This document shows, piece after piece, positions 12,162-23,158 of a stretch of 64,000 nucleotides of DNA. The position numbers and the translations under genes were made by a program. Origin of the DNA: Edaphochlamys debaryana. Its lineage: Eukaryota > Chlorophyta > Chlorophyceae > Chlamydomonadales. Positions within the stretch are counted from its first letter, which is position 1. Each line of letters begins with the position of its first letter. The stretch spans positions 62,001 through 126,000 of the forward strand of contig JAEHOE010000212.1 in NCBI GenBank assembly GCA_016858145.1, in the 5' to 3' direction. The notes under the pieces are model-generated. The model had not been told where the DNA came from and made no database searches. It worked only from the letters and a program-made list of their open reading frames with translations.

Positions 12162-15100
12162 ATGCAGGCTCCGCAGCCACCGCCCGATGGCACAAAGACG
12201 ATATGCGAGGACCGCTGTCGCCTAGGTGAGGATGGTATCAACGTGGTGCTGCATTCCTTGGGCCCGTGGGCGGTTCGCTGGCTTGGGTGCCTTCCGTCGA
12301 CCGCCCAAGCCCCTCCCCCCCCGCTCCCCCTCCGGCCCCCCCTCAGTGCAACAGGATGAGGCCTTCGATGCCTCCGGCTCGGTGAGGGGGGGGAGGGTCC
12401 CTGCGGGGGGGAGGGCCTGAGTGGCTCTTCACAGGTTGCAGAGAGACGCTAGCCCCAGCCCGTCAACCTGCTGGGGGAACCCCGCCCCTCGTGCAGCAGT
12501 GCGGTCCCTCGTCCCTGCCCCTCTCCCTCACCCCATCCTCCCCACCGCTCCGTTCTCCTTCTCAACCCTTCTTCTCCCATGACTCCCCCCCTTCGCTCTC
12601 CCCCCACTCAGCCCAAGCTGGTTCCCAGCCTGCTGCTGCCCGCGGCGCCGCCCCCCGAGCTCCTGCCGCAGCGCCCCGCGGTCTACCCGCCAGGCGAGGG
12701 GGGGGGGGGGGGTTAAGGGTTGAGGGGTTTGGTAGTGTAGTGTAGGCTGGGGTGGCAGTGGGTTGCCGGTTGTCGCCCGGAAGTGCACCACCGTTACTGC
12801 CTGACGCATCTGTCTCTGCCTCCCCTTTCCCCCCCGGCAGATGCGGCCGGAGAGGGCGCGGAGGACGGGGCGGGCAGGTGGGTGGGATGGGCGGTCACTC
12901 GGTATGAGGTCACGGAGGCTGTGCAGGGAACCAGCTGCTGCTGCTGGTGCTGCCGCTGCCTGCGGCCCCCTCTCCCGCCCCCTCTCGCTCCCGCCAGCGA
13001 GCGAGCCCCTCCCCTGCCATCCCCACCCCCCACACCCCTCCCCTCGCCCGTGACAGCGCCCGGCCCCGCAGCCGCTGCCCCCTCCTTGGGCCGCATCCCA
13101 TGCACCCCCTCCCCCACGCCCCCCCCCACCTCCCCCCAGACCCTCCCTCACCGAGCGGCTGTGGTCCCAGCTGGGGGCCCTGGCCGCACCCCTGGCGCCC
13201 CTGGCCCGGCCCCTGGGCGCGGTGTGGAGCACGTGGGTGCACCCTTGGGGGGGGGGGGGAGGCATGGGGGGGGCACTGAGGGCACAGGGTGAATTGAACG
13301 GGCGCAGGAGCCTTCGCTGGAGAGGTCATCTGTTGGGGCGAGGAACAGGCGCCTCCCGGCCGTTGCCCGTGCGTGACGTGTGCATGGGGAGTGGCCCGAG
13401 GGGGGCCGATGCTGGGGGGAAAAGGCGCCGGCCCGACACCCAGACCTTATCACCATTCCCCCCTTTCAAACCTCCTCCCCCCGCCCCTCCCCTCAGCTTC
13501 CTGTCCGGCTGCCGGCCGCGCCCCGCCGCCCCCCCCCTGGAGTGGCACCCGCGCAGACCCTGGCTGGCGGCTGCGGACGGGGAGGGGCGGGTGGCGGTGG
13601 TGGAGGTGCCGGGGGCGGCGGGGCCGGGGGCGGGGGCCCCGGGCGGCGGCCGCAACGGCTCCCTGGGCCCCGGCCCCGCCCCCCGGCCCGAGGTGCTGCA
13701 GGCGGGGCCGGGGGCGGTGCGGGCGCTGCTGGCGCACCCCACACTGCAGCCGCAGGTGGGGGCGGGGACGGGTGTGTGTGTTTAGGATGCGTAGGGTGGG
13801 CGCGTGATACGTATAAGTGCAGTTGTGAGCAGACAGGCCGCGGGGAAGATGCCCCAGGCAAACCCGAAACCCCGAAGCAACGGTCCCGACCCGGTCCCGA
13901 CCCGGTGTGTGTGTGTGTGCTGGCCCAATCTTAGGGGGGGAAAGCAGCAGCGATGTCATGGCAGGTGGGGGCCGGGACAGGGCGCGTGAAGCGTGTCAGC
14001 GGCCCCGAGCCGAGCCATCCGCCGGCTTGCAGACCTGACCACCCGAGCACACGGGCACGCACCGAGCTCGGACCGCCCAGGTCAGGCCCATCCCGCCCGC
14101 GCCCGCCTGCATGGCTCTGCCCTCGCCCTCAAAACCCCTGCACGCGCATCGCCTTCCCCCTCCCCCTCAGGCCCTGAGCCTGGCCTGGTGCCCCACCTCC
14201 CCCGGCCTGCTGGCGGTGGGGGTGCCGGGGGGCGTGGCGCTGTGGGCGGTGGCGGGCGAGGGCCGGCCCCCCCTGGCGGCTGCGGGGCGGGGCGGGGGGC
14301 CCTGGCTGCGGATGCTCAGGAGCCGCGTGCCAGGGGCCAGGTGGGGGGGGTGAGGCCGGGTGGCAGTGGGTTGCGTGGATTGTATGAGGCGGGCAGGAGG
14401 GCGGGAGGGCAGGAGGGCAGGGAGGGTCGGGGATCCAGGGTCTCGGCATGGAACTGTGGGGCCAGGGCCTGCAACGTCCGGCCTTGTGATGAGCACATGG
14501 CCTCGGGCCCTTGGCCTGACGTGCCCCCCCATTGGACCCTGCACAGCCCGCTCTGACGCCGCACTGCGCTGCGCCCACCGGCCGCCTCCGTGTGGCCCCT
14601 CTCGCTGACCCGGCTGCCCGTTCTCCCCCTCTCCCCCCAACCCCTCCGCCAGGGTGGTGGGCCTGAGCTGGTCCCCCGACGGCCGACTGCTGGCGGCCGC
14701 CTCCCCCGACCAGGCGGGGCTGCAGGTGGGGAGGGGTGGGGGGAGGAGGTCGGGGGTTTTGAGGGTTCTGGGCGGCGGCCTTGAAGGCCTAGTGTGGTCT
14801 GGGTGACGCTCGTCGTCTAGGGGGAGGTGATGGTTTAGTGCCATGATGAGGGACAGGCAGGAGACGTGTCGGGCTCGCTGGCCGTCGCCCGATCTTGAAG
14901 CCCGAAGGATCAACCCCATGCATGCTCACCATCCCACCCACCCCCCTCCCCCCTCCCACCCCTGTCAGGTCCACGACGTGGCCTCGGGTGTGTCCACCCC
15001 TGTGGCCGCCGGCCCCGCCGCCTTCGACCTAGTGCGCTGGTCGCCCTGCGGCAACTACGTGTTCGCGGGTGCGGGCGTGGGTGTGTGGGGGTTTGGGGTG

Positions 15101-16856
15101 GGAAGGGGTTTATGTCGGGGCTGTGTGGGAGGGAGAGCGCAGGGCCTAGTCTGGCAGCAGCCGGTCCAAGCGCCTGGCCCAGCGCCTCTTCACAGTTCTA
15201 CCCCTGGCCGGCGCCTCCAGTTCCCATCCCCCTTCCCCGGCCCTCAACACATCACCAAGCTATCACTATTGCTATCACTATTGCCCAAGCCGTCTCACCA
15301 CATGCTCTCACCCCCACTGTTGTTAGGGCATGCCCTGGCCGCGCAGCGGGACTGCAATGCTTCGGTACGGGGACTCATGAAGAGCAGTAGCACAGTGATC
15401 ATCACTGAGCCACTGTGCTACTGCTCTTCATGGGTCTCCGTACCAAAGCTTCGCACTGCCGCTGCGCAGCCAGGGCATGCCCTAGCAGCTATGCCCCGTA
15501 CCTCCGCCTTCTCCGCCCCCGCCACAAGCCCGCCCCCAAGCACTGATGTGTAATACCGCCACACCTCTCCCATCCCAAACCCGCCCCCCAACAGCCGGCA
15601 CGGGCGCGCGGCACTTCTACATCTTCGAGACGCAGCGCTGGCGCTGGGCCCGGTGGGAGACGGCTGCAGGCCCAGCTGGGCCCGCGGGGGCCGAGATCAA
15701 CCTGGGCCCCGCCGGGCCCGCCTCCTCCTCTGCCGGGTCCACCCACTCTTCAGTGGTGGCGGCCGCCTGGGCCCCGGCGGCCCCCGGGCGGAACCCCGTG
15801 CTGCTGGCCTGCCTGGGCCCGCGTGGGCCCGGCGGGGGCCTGGTGGCCCTTCACCTGGTGGAGGGGGCCCCGGGCCTGGGTGCGCAGCTGCTCCCTGTGG
15901 CCCTGCCGGAGCTGGGGGCGGCGGTCAGGTGCGCCGGGGTGCGGGGCAGCGGCTGCATGATTGCAACAAGGCACATTCCCTCAGCGAACCCTTGTGTATG
16001 TCGACGAGAAACGTAGGCCGCAAGCCCCCATCCTGCGTTCAACTCCCCTCACTCCGCTGCTCCTGCTACCAGCTCCCTCTTCACCCCCCCTCCCACCCCC
16101 CCGCAGGCCTGCCCCGGGCGCCGCCTCCCCCCCCGGCCCCCCCCGGGTGGTGGACCTGGCCTGGGAGGCGGCCGGGGAGCGACTGGCGGTGCTGCTGCAG
16201 CCGCAGCAGGTGGGGCGGGGTGGGGGGGACGGGGAGGGCGCCCGAGGGCCCAGAGGTCAGGGTCCATGGGGCCGTGGTGTTCTGGACCACACCGTGTCGC
16301 TCAGGGACCCGATCACCCCTCCCCATCCCCGTCCCTTCCTTACACCCACCTCGCTGCCCCTCCCCCCCCAGGGCGCCCCCCTGGTCGCCCTCTACGCCAC
16401 CTGCGTGGACCCCCTCGTGTCGGCCCGTCTGCTGGGCTTCGCGCGCCCGGGGGCGGAGCTGTGCGCGGGGGCGGGGGCGGGGGCGGCAGGGCAGGCAGCG
16501 GCCAGGTGGGCAGGGGCGGGAGGGTGGCGGAGGCCGGGAATGAGGGAGGAGGGTGTGGTAGGCCGGGGGGGGGATGAGGTCCGGGCTGCACTCCTCCTGA
16601 TGAGGCCCTCCGTCCCGAGCCTGTCCCCGGCCCGGCGCCTGCCCTGACTCGATCCCCCTGCACACCCCACCCCACCCCCACTCGCCCTCCCCTGCCCTCC
16701 GCCCCCAGCGCCGCCCCCGCGGCCCTCCTGGCGCTTCCCGGCTGCCTCACCGCCGCCCGCACCGCCCCCACCGGCGCGGGGGCGGGGGGGCCGTGCTGCG
16801 TGGTGTCCGCCCGCGTGGGCGCCCGGGGGGTCTATAACCTGCCCTGCTACTTCTGA
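12162..16856 (+). CDS. AAAS: ALADIN nucleoporin (WD40 protein of the nuclear pore)
   Basis: ALADIN is a WD40-propeller protein on the cytoplasmic side of the nuclear pore. There are 13 exons: 12162-12225, 12347-12381, 12612-12693, 12841-12877, 13140-13232, 13497-13755, 14171-14340, 14653-14725, 14969-15068, 15595-15928, 16107-16209, 16372-16505, 16709-16856. They give about 543 aa, close to the roughly 546 aa of the human protein. Family hallmarks are the N-terminal TICEDR, the blades LSWSPDGRLLAAASPD, VRWSPCGNYVFA and VVDLAWEAAGERLAVLL, and the C-terminal ending YNLPCYF just before the stop. Exon 2 must start at 12347, because the next AG would give an immediate stop. Exon 3 appears to use a GC donor (CAG|GCGAGG); a GT at 12712 keeps the same phase but is weaker. 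Intron 9 carries a long hairpin. Confidence 0.9.
15324..15484 (+). repeat. Long imperfect inverted repeat (hairpin) in ALADIN intron 9
   Basis: Two 74-nt arms (15324-15397 and 15411-15484) are reverse complements with roughly eight or nine mismatches. They are separated by a 13-nt loop, ATCATCACTGAGC. Both outer ends carry TAGGGCATGCCCTGG in opposite orientation. The arms lie wholly inside intron 15069-15594 in the sense direction. Either a MITE-like element or a precursor of small RNAs would look like this. No clear target-site duplication is visible. Confidence 0.85.
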
Positions 16857-18345
16857 GGAGGGGCCGGCGGGGGGATCGCGAGGGGGGTTGCGAGGGGGGT
16901 TGCAAAGGGGGGAGCCGGCGGTGCAGCGGGGGCTGAGCTCCGCGCCCGAGGCCCCGCCTTCTGGGGCAGGCCTCTGGGGTCACCCGAAGGGCGGGCTGGA
17001 GGCTTGCAGGGGGTGGGTGCCGTGCTGGTGTGGGCCTGCGCTGGGGCCGCTTGTGGGGGTAGGGGGGTCCCCCACTGCGGCAGGTGGGGTGGGCTGGGCC
17101 TGGTGCATGGAGAGCGGTGGAGAGGGGGGGGTGGCGGTCGAGGCCGGCGCGGGGGTGGGTGTGGGGGTGCAGTGGAGGGGATGACCGGCGCACCTCGGCA
17201 CCGGGGCTTAGTCCCTCCGGGTAAGGTGGATTGGAAGAGGGAAGGCAGTGTGTGTGCGGGCGTGGAGGGGAGGGGAGGTCCGCCGTGCCGCCCGGTAGGG
17301 GGCGGGAGCGTTACTGCGGCTCTGAAGAGGGGCGGTGTGGTCGGGAGGGGTGGTATGGGCGCAGCAGTAGGCTGTTACTCATCGTTAGGACGCGGCGGGC
17401 TGGGAGGGGCACGCGGCCGCCGGGCGTCACCAGGGGAAGCCCGGTCGGTGGTGCGGGTAGCATGCGCGGGCGGGTGCAGGCGAGAGCCTGCGAGCGCGGG
17501 GAGGCGATCGAGGGCTGGCCGCACGGGTCGAGGGCTTGGAACGCTTAGTAACACGCCGTCCTGACTTCCGTTTCCACCGACGCCATACGACACTATGGCT
17601 CCGGTTCGGGCGTTAGAGCTACGTCCGATTTCCAATAAGTTCTCTATTGGATGTTTCCTCGCGGCAACTCCGGCAAGTCCACACCGGGCAGGAGAGATCC
17701 GGTAACCTTCCTTGTGCCCAAGCGCGCACTCGTGACGCATCGACGTCTGGAGCTGCGGCCGAGCGCCGAGCGCGGGGAACGCCGCTGGACCGGCAGCCCG
17801 TCCGACAAACGGGCACTGGTTGTGCACAAGCAAGCGTGCGCGGCCTGCCGTGCGATACACAAACACGATGCTGTTGCGAGCTCTGTTTCAACTGCGTCAG
17901 CGTTGAACAAAAGGGTTGGAACCTTGGCACGCGGTCGCGGCTCGCCGGACGTCCGTCCCCTGCCTGCTGAGTTTCCCCCCTTAACACCCTGGGCTCTCTC
18001 CTGCCCCCTTGCTACAAAATTGACCCTACACGCACTGCGGCCGCGTTTCGGCGTGGGCCTGTCGCACATTGTGCGGCACCCGGGTGTGCAGGATCACATT
18101 CGCAAACATGGCCCTCAACGCCAAAGCCGCAACGACAAGTGGCATACGCTGCAAACTTAATACTGTATGTGATACATGCCCATCCTCTTGCTGCGACTAG
18201 CGCACCTGTGCTGCCTATCGAACTTGTGCCGCTAGCCCCCGTGCCGCTTCCCCGCCGTGCTCGCTTGCAGGGGGGGCTACGCGTTAGGTCCTCTCGAGAC
18301 GATATTGCACAAAAAATGCTGTGAGGGAGCACTAGACAGGGAGGG
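16857..18345. other. Intergenic region between ALADIN and SnRK2
   Basis: The region holds the 3' UTR of ALADIN and, towards 17550-18345, a more balanced-composition stretch that should contain the SnRK2 promoter and 5' UTR. No gene was recognised on either strand. The longer open frames here have no domain-like sequence. Confidence 0.55.
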
Positions 18346-21300
18346 ATGGAACGCTACGAAGCGGTGCGGGACCTGGGCTCCGGCAACTTCGGCGTTGCCA
18401 AGGTGCGTGGTACCCGGGAGAGACTTGTGGCTGTTCCTCGCTAACCAGGGGGCTCCGTGCTCGAGTTGCGGCCCGGACGCTGCGCATTAGGCTTAGTGTT
18501 GAGCATTCGCTCACGCCCGCTGGGCCTGCTGGTCTTGCTGTTGCAGCTGATGCGAGACCGTGTCAGTGGCGAGCTGGTGAGTAACTCAGCGTTTTCGCGC
18601 ACGACTCGCACATTTGCATCGCGCGGCGCAGAGGCCACGCTTGCGCTCGCGCGGCGCTTGAAGCGCCCTTGCATTCCTATTGTGCTGCAGGTTGCGATCA
18701 AATTCATTGAGCGCGGAGAGCGGGTGAGAGCACGCTTGGACAGGCCCGGTGCAAATGGGGGACTCTCCTGACGCGCGAGGTGTACGCAGGTCGACCGCAA
18801 CGTGGAGCGGGAGATATGCAATCACCGCGTGCTCAATCATCCCAATATCGTCAGCTTCCGCGAGGCAAGTCGATCGGCTAGGGCGGAACTCGACGCCGGG
18901 CCCCGCTCCCGGCCGGGCCGTGCTTGCTCCCGAGCTGCTAGGCCCCGCTTTCTGGGAGACACTTTCGACATTTCCCTGGGCGGTCGGGAGGTCTCGACGT
19001 GTCTGGGACCGTCCGGCCGCACGCCGTCCCGGAGGCTGCCCCCCTCTCCAGGCCCCTCGCTGGCTCCCGTCGCCCCGGCCCGTCCGTCCGTGTGGGGGCT
19101 CAACAGCGAGGGGGCTCGCGAAGCTGAGGGGCTGAAGCGCCGACCTGCAAGCAGCTACCGGGGTTTTTCCAAGGGGCTTGCCTCGAACGTCGAGTGGCAA
19201 GGGCCCAGGCGTTGGCGCGGGGGAAGGCACGGCTGCCGCGCGGCAGCCCTGGGCACCCCTCGGTCCCCCCCTCCCCCCATGAGCGTTGACCTGGTTCTGG
19301 ATCTGGATCTGGCCATACGGGGCGCGGGGGCAGGGGCAGGTGCGGGTGGGGGAGCGCGCGGCCAGGCAACGCTGGCCGCCCAGCGCGTCCCTCGGCCGGC
19401 GGAAACCCTGGGCCGGCAGTGACGTACGGATTGCCGTACGAGCGGCCGCAGCTGTGCTGCTGTCGTACTGGGCCGAGGCTCCGCCAAATGCCCGCTCGTC
19501 TCCAGGGGTGGAGGGCCCTCGAGGGGTTCCGCCCACTGCCCAACGGGGTCCCGCCCGGGCGACGGGGGGCCAAGGGAGGAGCCGCCGTTGTCCGCCGGCC
19601 CATCCCGTCCGGGGGGCGGGGGGCGGGGGGGGGGGGGGGGGTCGGCCGCCTCGGGACGTCGGTATGGCTCCCTCGCCTGTACCTGTGCCGAAGCGCGTCG
19701 GGGGGAGCCGCGGGGGTACGGAAGTGGGGGCGTGGAGGAGGTCGCCAGGGCCCGGGCCCCTGCCGCCCTCCTGCCAGGCCGCGGGACCCGGCTCCCCCCC
19801 TGGCAACCCACCAGGCCCCCTATCCTCCCCCACCTCCCTGGGCAGGCCCCTCAACCTCCCCCCTCCCTACCCCTCCCTCCCCCCCTCCCCCCCTCCCCCC
19901 CCAGGTGTTCCTCACGCCCAGCCACCTGGGCATTGTGATGGAGTTCGCTGCGGGCGGGGAGCTGTTTGAGCGCATCGTCAACGCGGGGCGCTTCAGCGAG
20001 GACGAGGCCAGGTGCGGGACATGCCCCCCCACCCCCCTCCCTCCCTCCACCGCTGCCCATGGCTGAGGGTTGCACGAGGTGCCACGCCGCGAGGGGCTTC
20101 GTGGGCAGGGCAGGGCAGCGCAGCGCCCGGAAAACGCACGCGCAGACGGCCGCAGACCCAGTAACGCCCGGCCCGGCCCCCTCGTCCTCTCCGCCCCTCC
20201 CTCCTCCCCCCCCCCCCAGGTACTTCTTCCAGCAGCTCATATCGGGGGTGGACTACTGCCACACATCGGTGAGACCGTGTCTTGAAGGGCTGCTCGTGGG
20301 AGCCGGGGAATCCGTGGGGCGCTGAGAGTAGCCGCCCTTCCCGAACCTGTTACGTTCGCATACGAAGCCGTAGCTTTTAGCTGGGAACAGTGAAGTAGGG
20401 TAGAGCTGTGTGTGGAGGGGGGGGGGAAGGGCACCCGGGGGCAGGGGGCAGTAGCCAGGGCAAGGGAGGGCCAGGGCCGGGGCAACGGGGTGCCCGGCGG
20501 GCGCCGCCTCAATGCACGCGACCCCGCAGAACCCCTCCGCTCGAGCCCTTTCCCCCTTCCCCCCTTCCCCCCTCCCCCCCCCAGGGCGTGTGCCACCGCG
20601 ACCTCAAGCTCGAGAACACGCTGCTGGACGGCAACCCCGCGCCGCGGCTCAAGATCTGCGACTTCGGGTACTCCAAGGTGCGGGTGTGCGCTTGGGGAGG
20701 GGGTGGCTTGGGGGGCGAAGGAGGGGGTTTGGAGGGGATATGGAGGGCGTGGGAGGGAGGGTTTAGGGGTTAGGGCGCCCGCGTGGGGACCGCCCGTTCC
20801 TGCCTTGCGGATGGGCGGGTGGCTTCCTTTGGATTGTAGGGGGCCCGGGGAGGGTTTAGGCCCTTTGTGTTGTCCCTTGGTACCGTACCATGCCTGCCTG
20901 CCCGCTGCACCACGCCGCGAGCTGCCCCTCAGCGTTGCGTGTTGCTGCGTTGCTGCATCGGAGCTTGCAAGGGCGCCGCGGGCCGCCCGGGCTCTGGGGA
21001 CTCGGCTCTCGCCACCCACCGCGCTCCCGCACATGCGCCCTCAGCCGCCGTCCCTCCACTGATGCCCCCCTCATCCCCCTCCCCCCCCTTCCCCCCAGTC
21101 TGCGTTCGACTCGCAGCCCAAGTCCACGGTGGGGACACCCGCCTACATCGCACCGGAGGTGGGGGGGAGGCGGGGGAGTTGCGGGGTGTGGGGGCAGGGG
21201 TGTGCTGACCCTACGTATGTTGTGGCCCCGCATGGCCCTCTGTGCCCGACATACATGCGTGCGAACCCTAGGGAACAGCGGGCTAGTGAAGCGAACCCGG

Positions 21301-23158
21301 GCAAGCATGCCTGTGTGCATGGGGAAAGGAGGTCGTCACGCGACGCTCCCAGGCGGGGGGGACAGGACGTGGCCCTCAGCGTGGGCATGGGCGTGTCCTC
21401 CCTGGGCCTCCCCGACCCCCCCCTCCCTCCCCTCCCCCCCCCAGGTGCTCCAGCGCAAGGAGTACAACGGGCAGCCCGCGGACGTGTGGTCGTGCGGCGT
21501 GACGCTGTACGTGATGCTGGTGGGGGCGTACCCCTTCGAGGACCCGCAGGACCCGCGCAACTTCAGGAAGACCATCCAGGTGTGTCGGGGGGTGGGGGGG
21601 GTGGAGGGGTGTGCCCGCGGGGTGGAGGGTTCGTGCTTCAAGGGTGCAGGGCAGTGCCAGGGGCTGTCCGGCAGGCGGCAGCTGTTGGATGTGGCACGGG
21701 GAGCCTGCTCCTGTCCCCCCCAGCCCTAACTCGCCCCTTCCCTCTCCCCTCCCTCCCCCCTCCCCTTTCACCCCCCCAGCCCTAACTCCCCTCTTCCCTC
21801 TCCCCTCCCCTCCCCCCCCCCAGCCCTAACTCGCCCCTTCCCTCTCCCCTCCCTCCCCCCTCCCCTTTCACCCCCCCAGCCCTAACTCCCCCCTTCCCTT
21901 CCCCCTCTCTCCCCTCCCCTCCCCCCCCAGCGCATCATGAACGTCAAGTTCTCCTTCCCCCCCAACCTGGCCATCTCGCCCGAGTGCCAGGACCTCATCC
22001 GCTCCATATTCGTGGCCAACCCGCAGCAGCGCATCTCCATCGCCCAGATCCGGCAGCACCCCTGGTTCCTCAAGAACCTGCCCGCGGAGCTGGCGGTGGG
22101 TGCCAACAGCGGGGGGAGGGAGGGAGGTGGGGAGGGCATGTCTGGAAAGGGGGCATTGCTGGCGAGGGAGCGGCGTCGGCTCAGCGGTAGTGAGAGCCGG
22201 AGGGGGCGGGGCGCGGCGGTGGGGGCCACCGCAGGGCGGGGGGAGGTGGATTCGCAGGGTTCACCCCGCCTGCCTGCCCGCCTGCACCGCCCCCGCCTCC
22301 ACCACCTCAACCACCCCTCCCCCTTCCCCCCATCAACCCCCCCCCCCTTCCACCCTCCCCCCTCCCCCCCCTCCTCCACCCCCATCAACCCCCCAGAACC
22401 CCGACACCTTTGCCCGCGCCCCCGAGCCGCACCAGTCCCTGGACGACATCCGGGAGCTCATCCGGGCGGCCCGGGCGCTGGGGGACTCGGGGCCCAAGGC
22501 GGGGGCGCTGCCGCTGGAGTTCAACGAGGACGACTACATGGACGCCGACATCAGCGGCGGCGCGGGCCCGGGCGGGCCCGGCATGGGCCTGGGCCCCATC
22601 GCGGCGGCCGCCGCCGGCAGCGGCAACTCCCTCGGCAGCGGCCCCGGCAGCGGCCCCCCCAGCGGCTACCTGATGGAGAACGGCTACCCGCCGCAGCCCC
22701 ACCCCCACGCCCACGCCGCCATGCACCACCCGGGCTTGGCGGTGGGGCACCCGCACGTGGGGGTGCCCATGGGCATGGCCCTGCCCCCGGGCATGGCGGT
22801 GCCGGTGGGGGTGGGGGGCATGCCGGGCATGGCCCACCCCCACGCCCACCTGGCCATGACCCCCGAGTACCAGGCGGCGGCGGCGGCGGCGGCGGGGGGG
22901 TACCTGGCCATGCCGGCGCGGGGGTACCCGCACTCGGCGGCGGCGGTGGCGGCGGCGCACCAGGCGGCGGTGCAGCAGGTGGCGGCGGCGCAGCACGCGG
23001 CGGCGGGGTACGCGGCGGCGCAGCAGGCGGCGGCGGTGCAGCAGGCGGCGGCAGCAGCGCGGCGCGCTGGCGGGCCGGCCTACGGGAGTCCCCAGCAGCA
23101 GCAGCAGCAGCAGCAGCAGGCGGCCGCACAGCAGGGGCAGGGGCAGGGGCAGCAGTAG
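18346..23158 (+). CDS. SnRK2-family serine/threonine protein kinase with long low-complexity tail
   Basis: SnRK2 kinases act in osmotic, nutrient (sulfur starvation in algae) and ABA-type stress signalling. There are 11 exons: 18346-18402, 18547-18576, 18691-18723, 18790-18864, 19905-20011, 20220-20268, 20585-20677, 21099-21158, 21445-21579, 21931-22095, 22397-23158, giving about 521 aa. The P-loop is GSGNFG (residues 11-16), followed by VAIKF (Lys about 33), HRDLKLEN (121-128), DFG (143-145) and the SnRK2-type activation loop [16 protein letters not shown]. The kinase domain ends after HPWFLKNLP. The last exon adds about 250 residues: a short acidic stretch ([10 protein letters not shown]), then His/Pro/Met-, Ala- and Gln-rich sequence with a glutamine run. 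No typical ABA-box is seen. Exon 4 ends at a GC donor (GAG|GCAAGT). Introns 1-3 look conventional; later ones have G- and C-runs. Confidence 0.93.
21719..21930 (+). repeat. Tandemly repeated polypyrimidine/acceptor tract in SnRK2 intron 9
   Basis: Four copies of a C/T-rich block, each beginning CAGCCCTAACT, start at about 21721, 21778, 21821 and 21878, just before the true acceptor at 21929-21930. Spacing alternates 57, 43, 57, so the structure is a duplicated pair of about 100 bp. Each copy ends in CCCCCAG, a good acceptor, and carries CTAAC, a plausible branch site. Confidence 0.85.

Noticed and set aside
19418..19445. TACGGATTGCCGTA palindrome as an operator
   Set aside because: It is a short inverted repeat in the long SnRK2 intron 4 with no partner sites; chance is sufficient.
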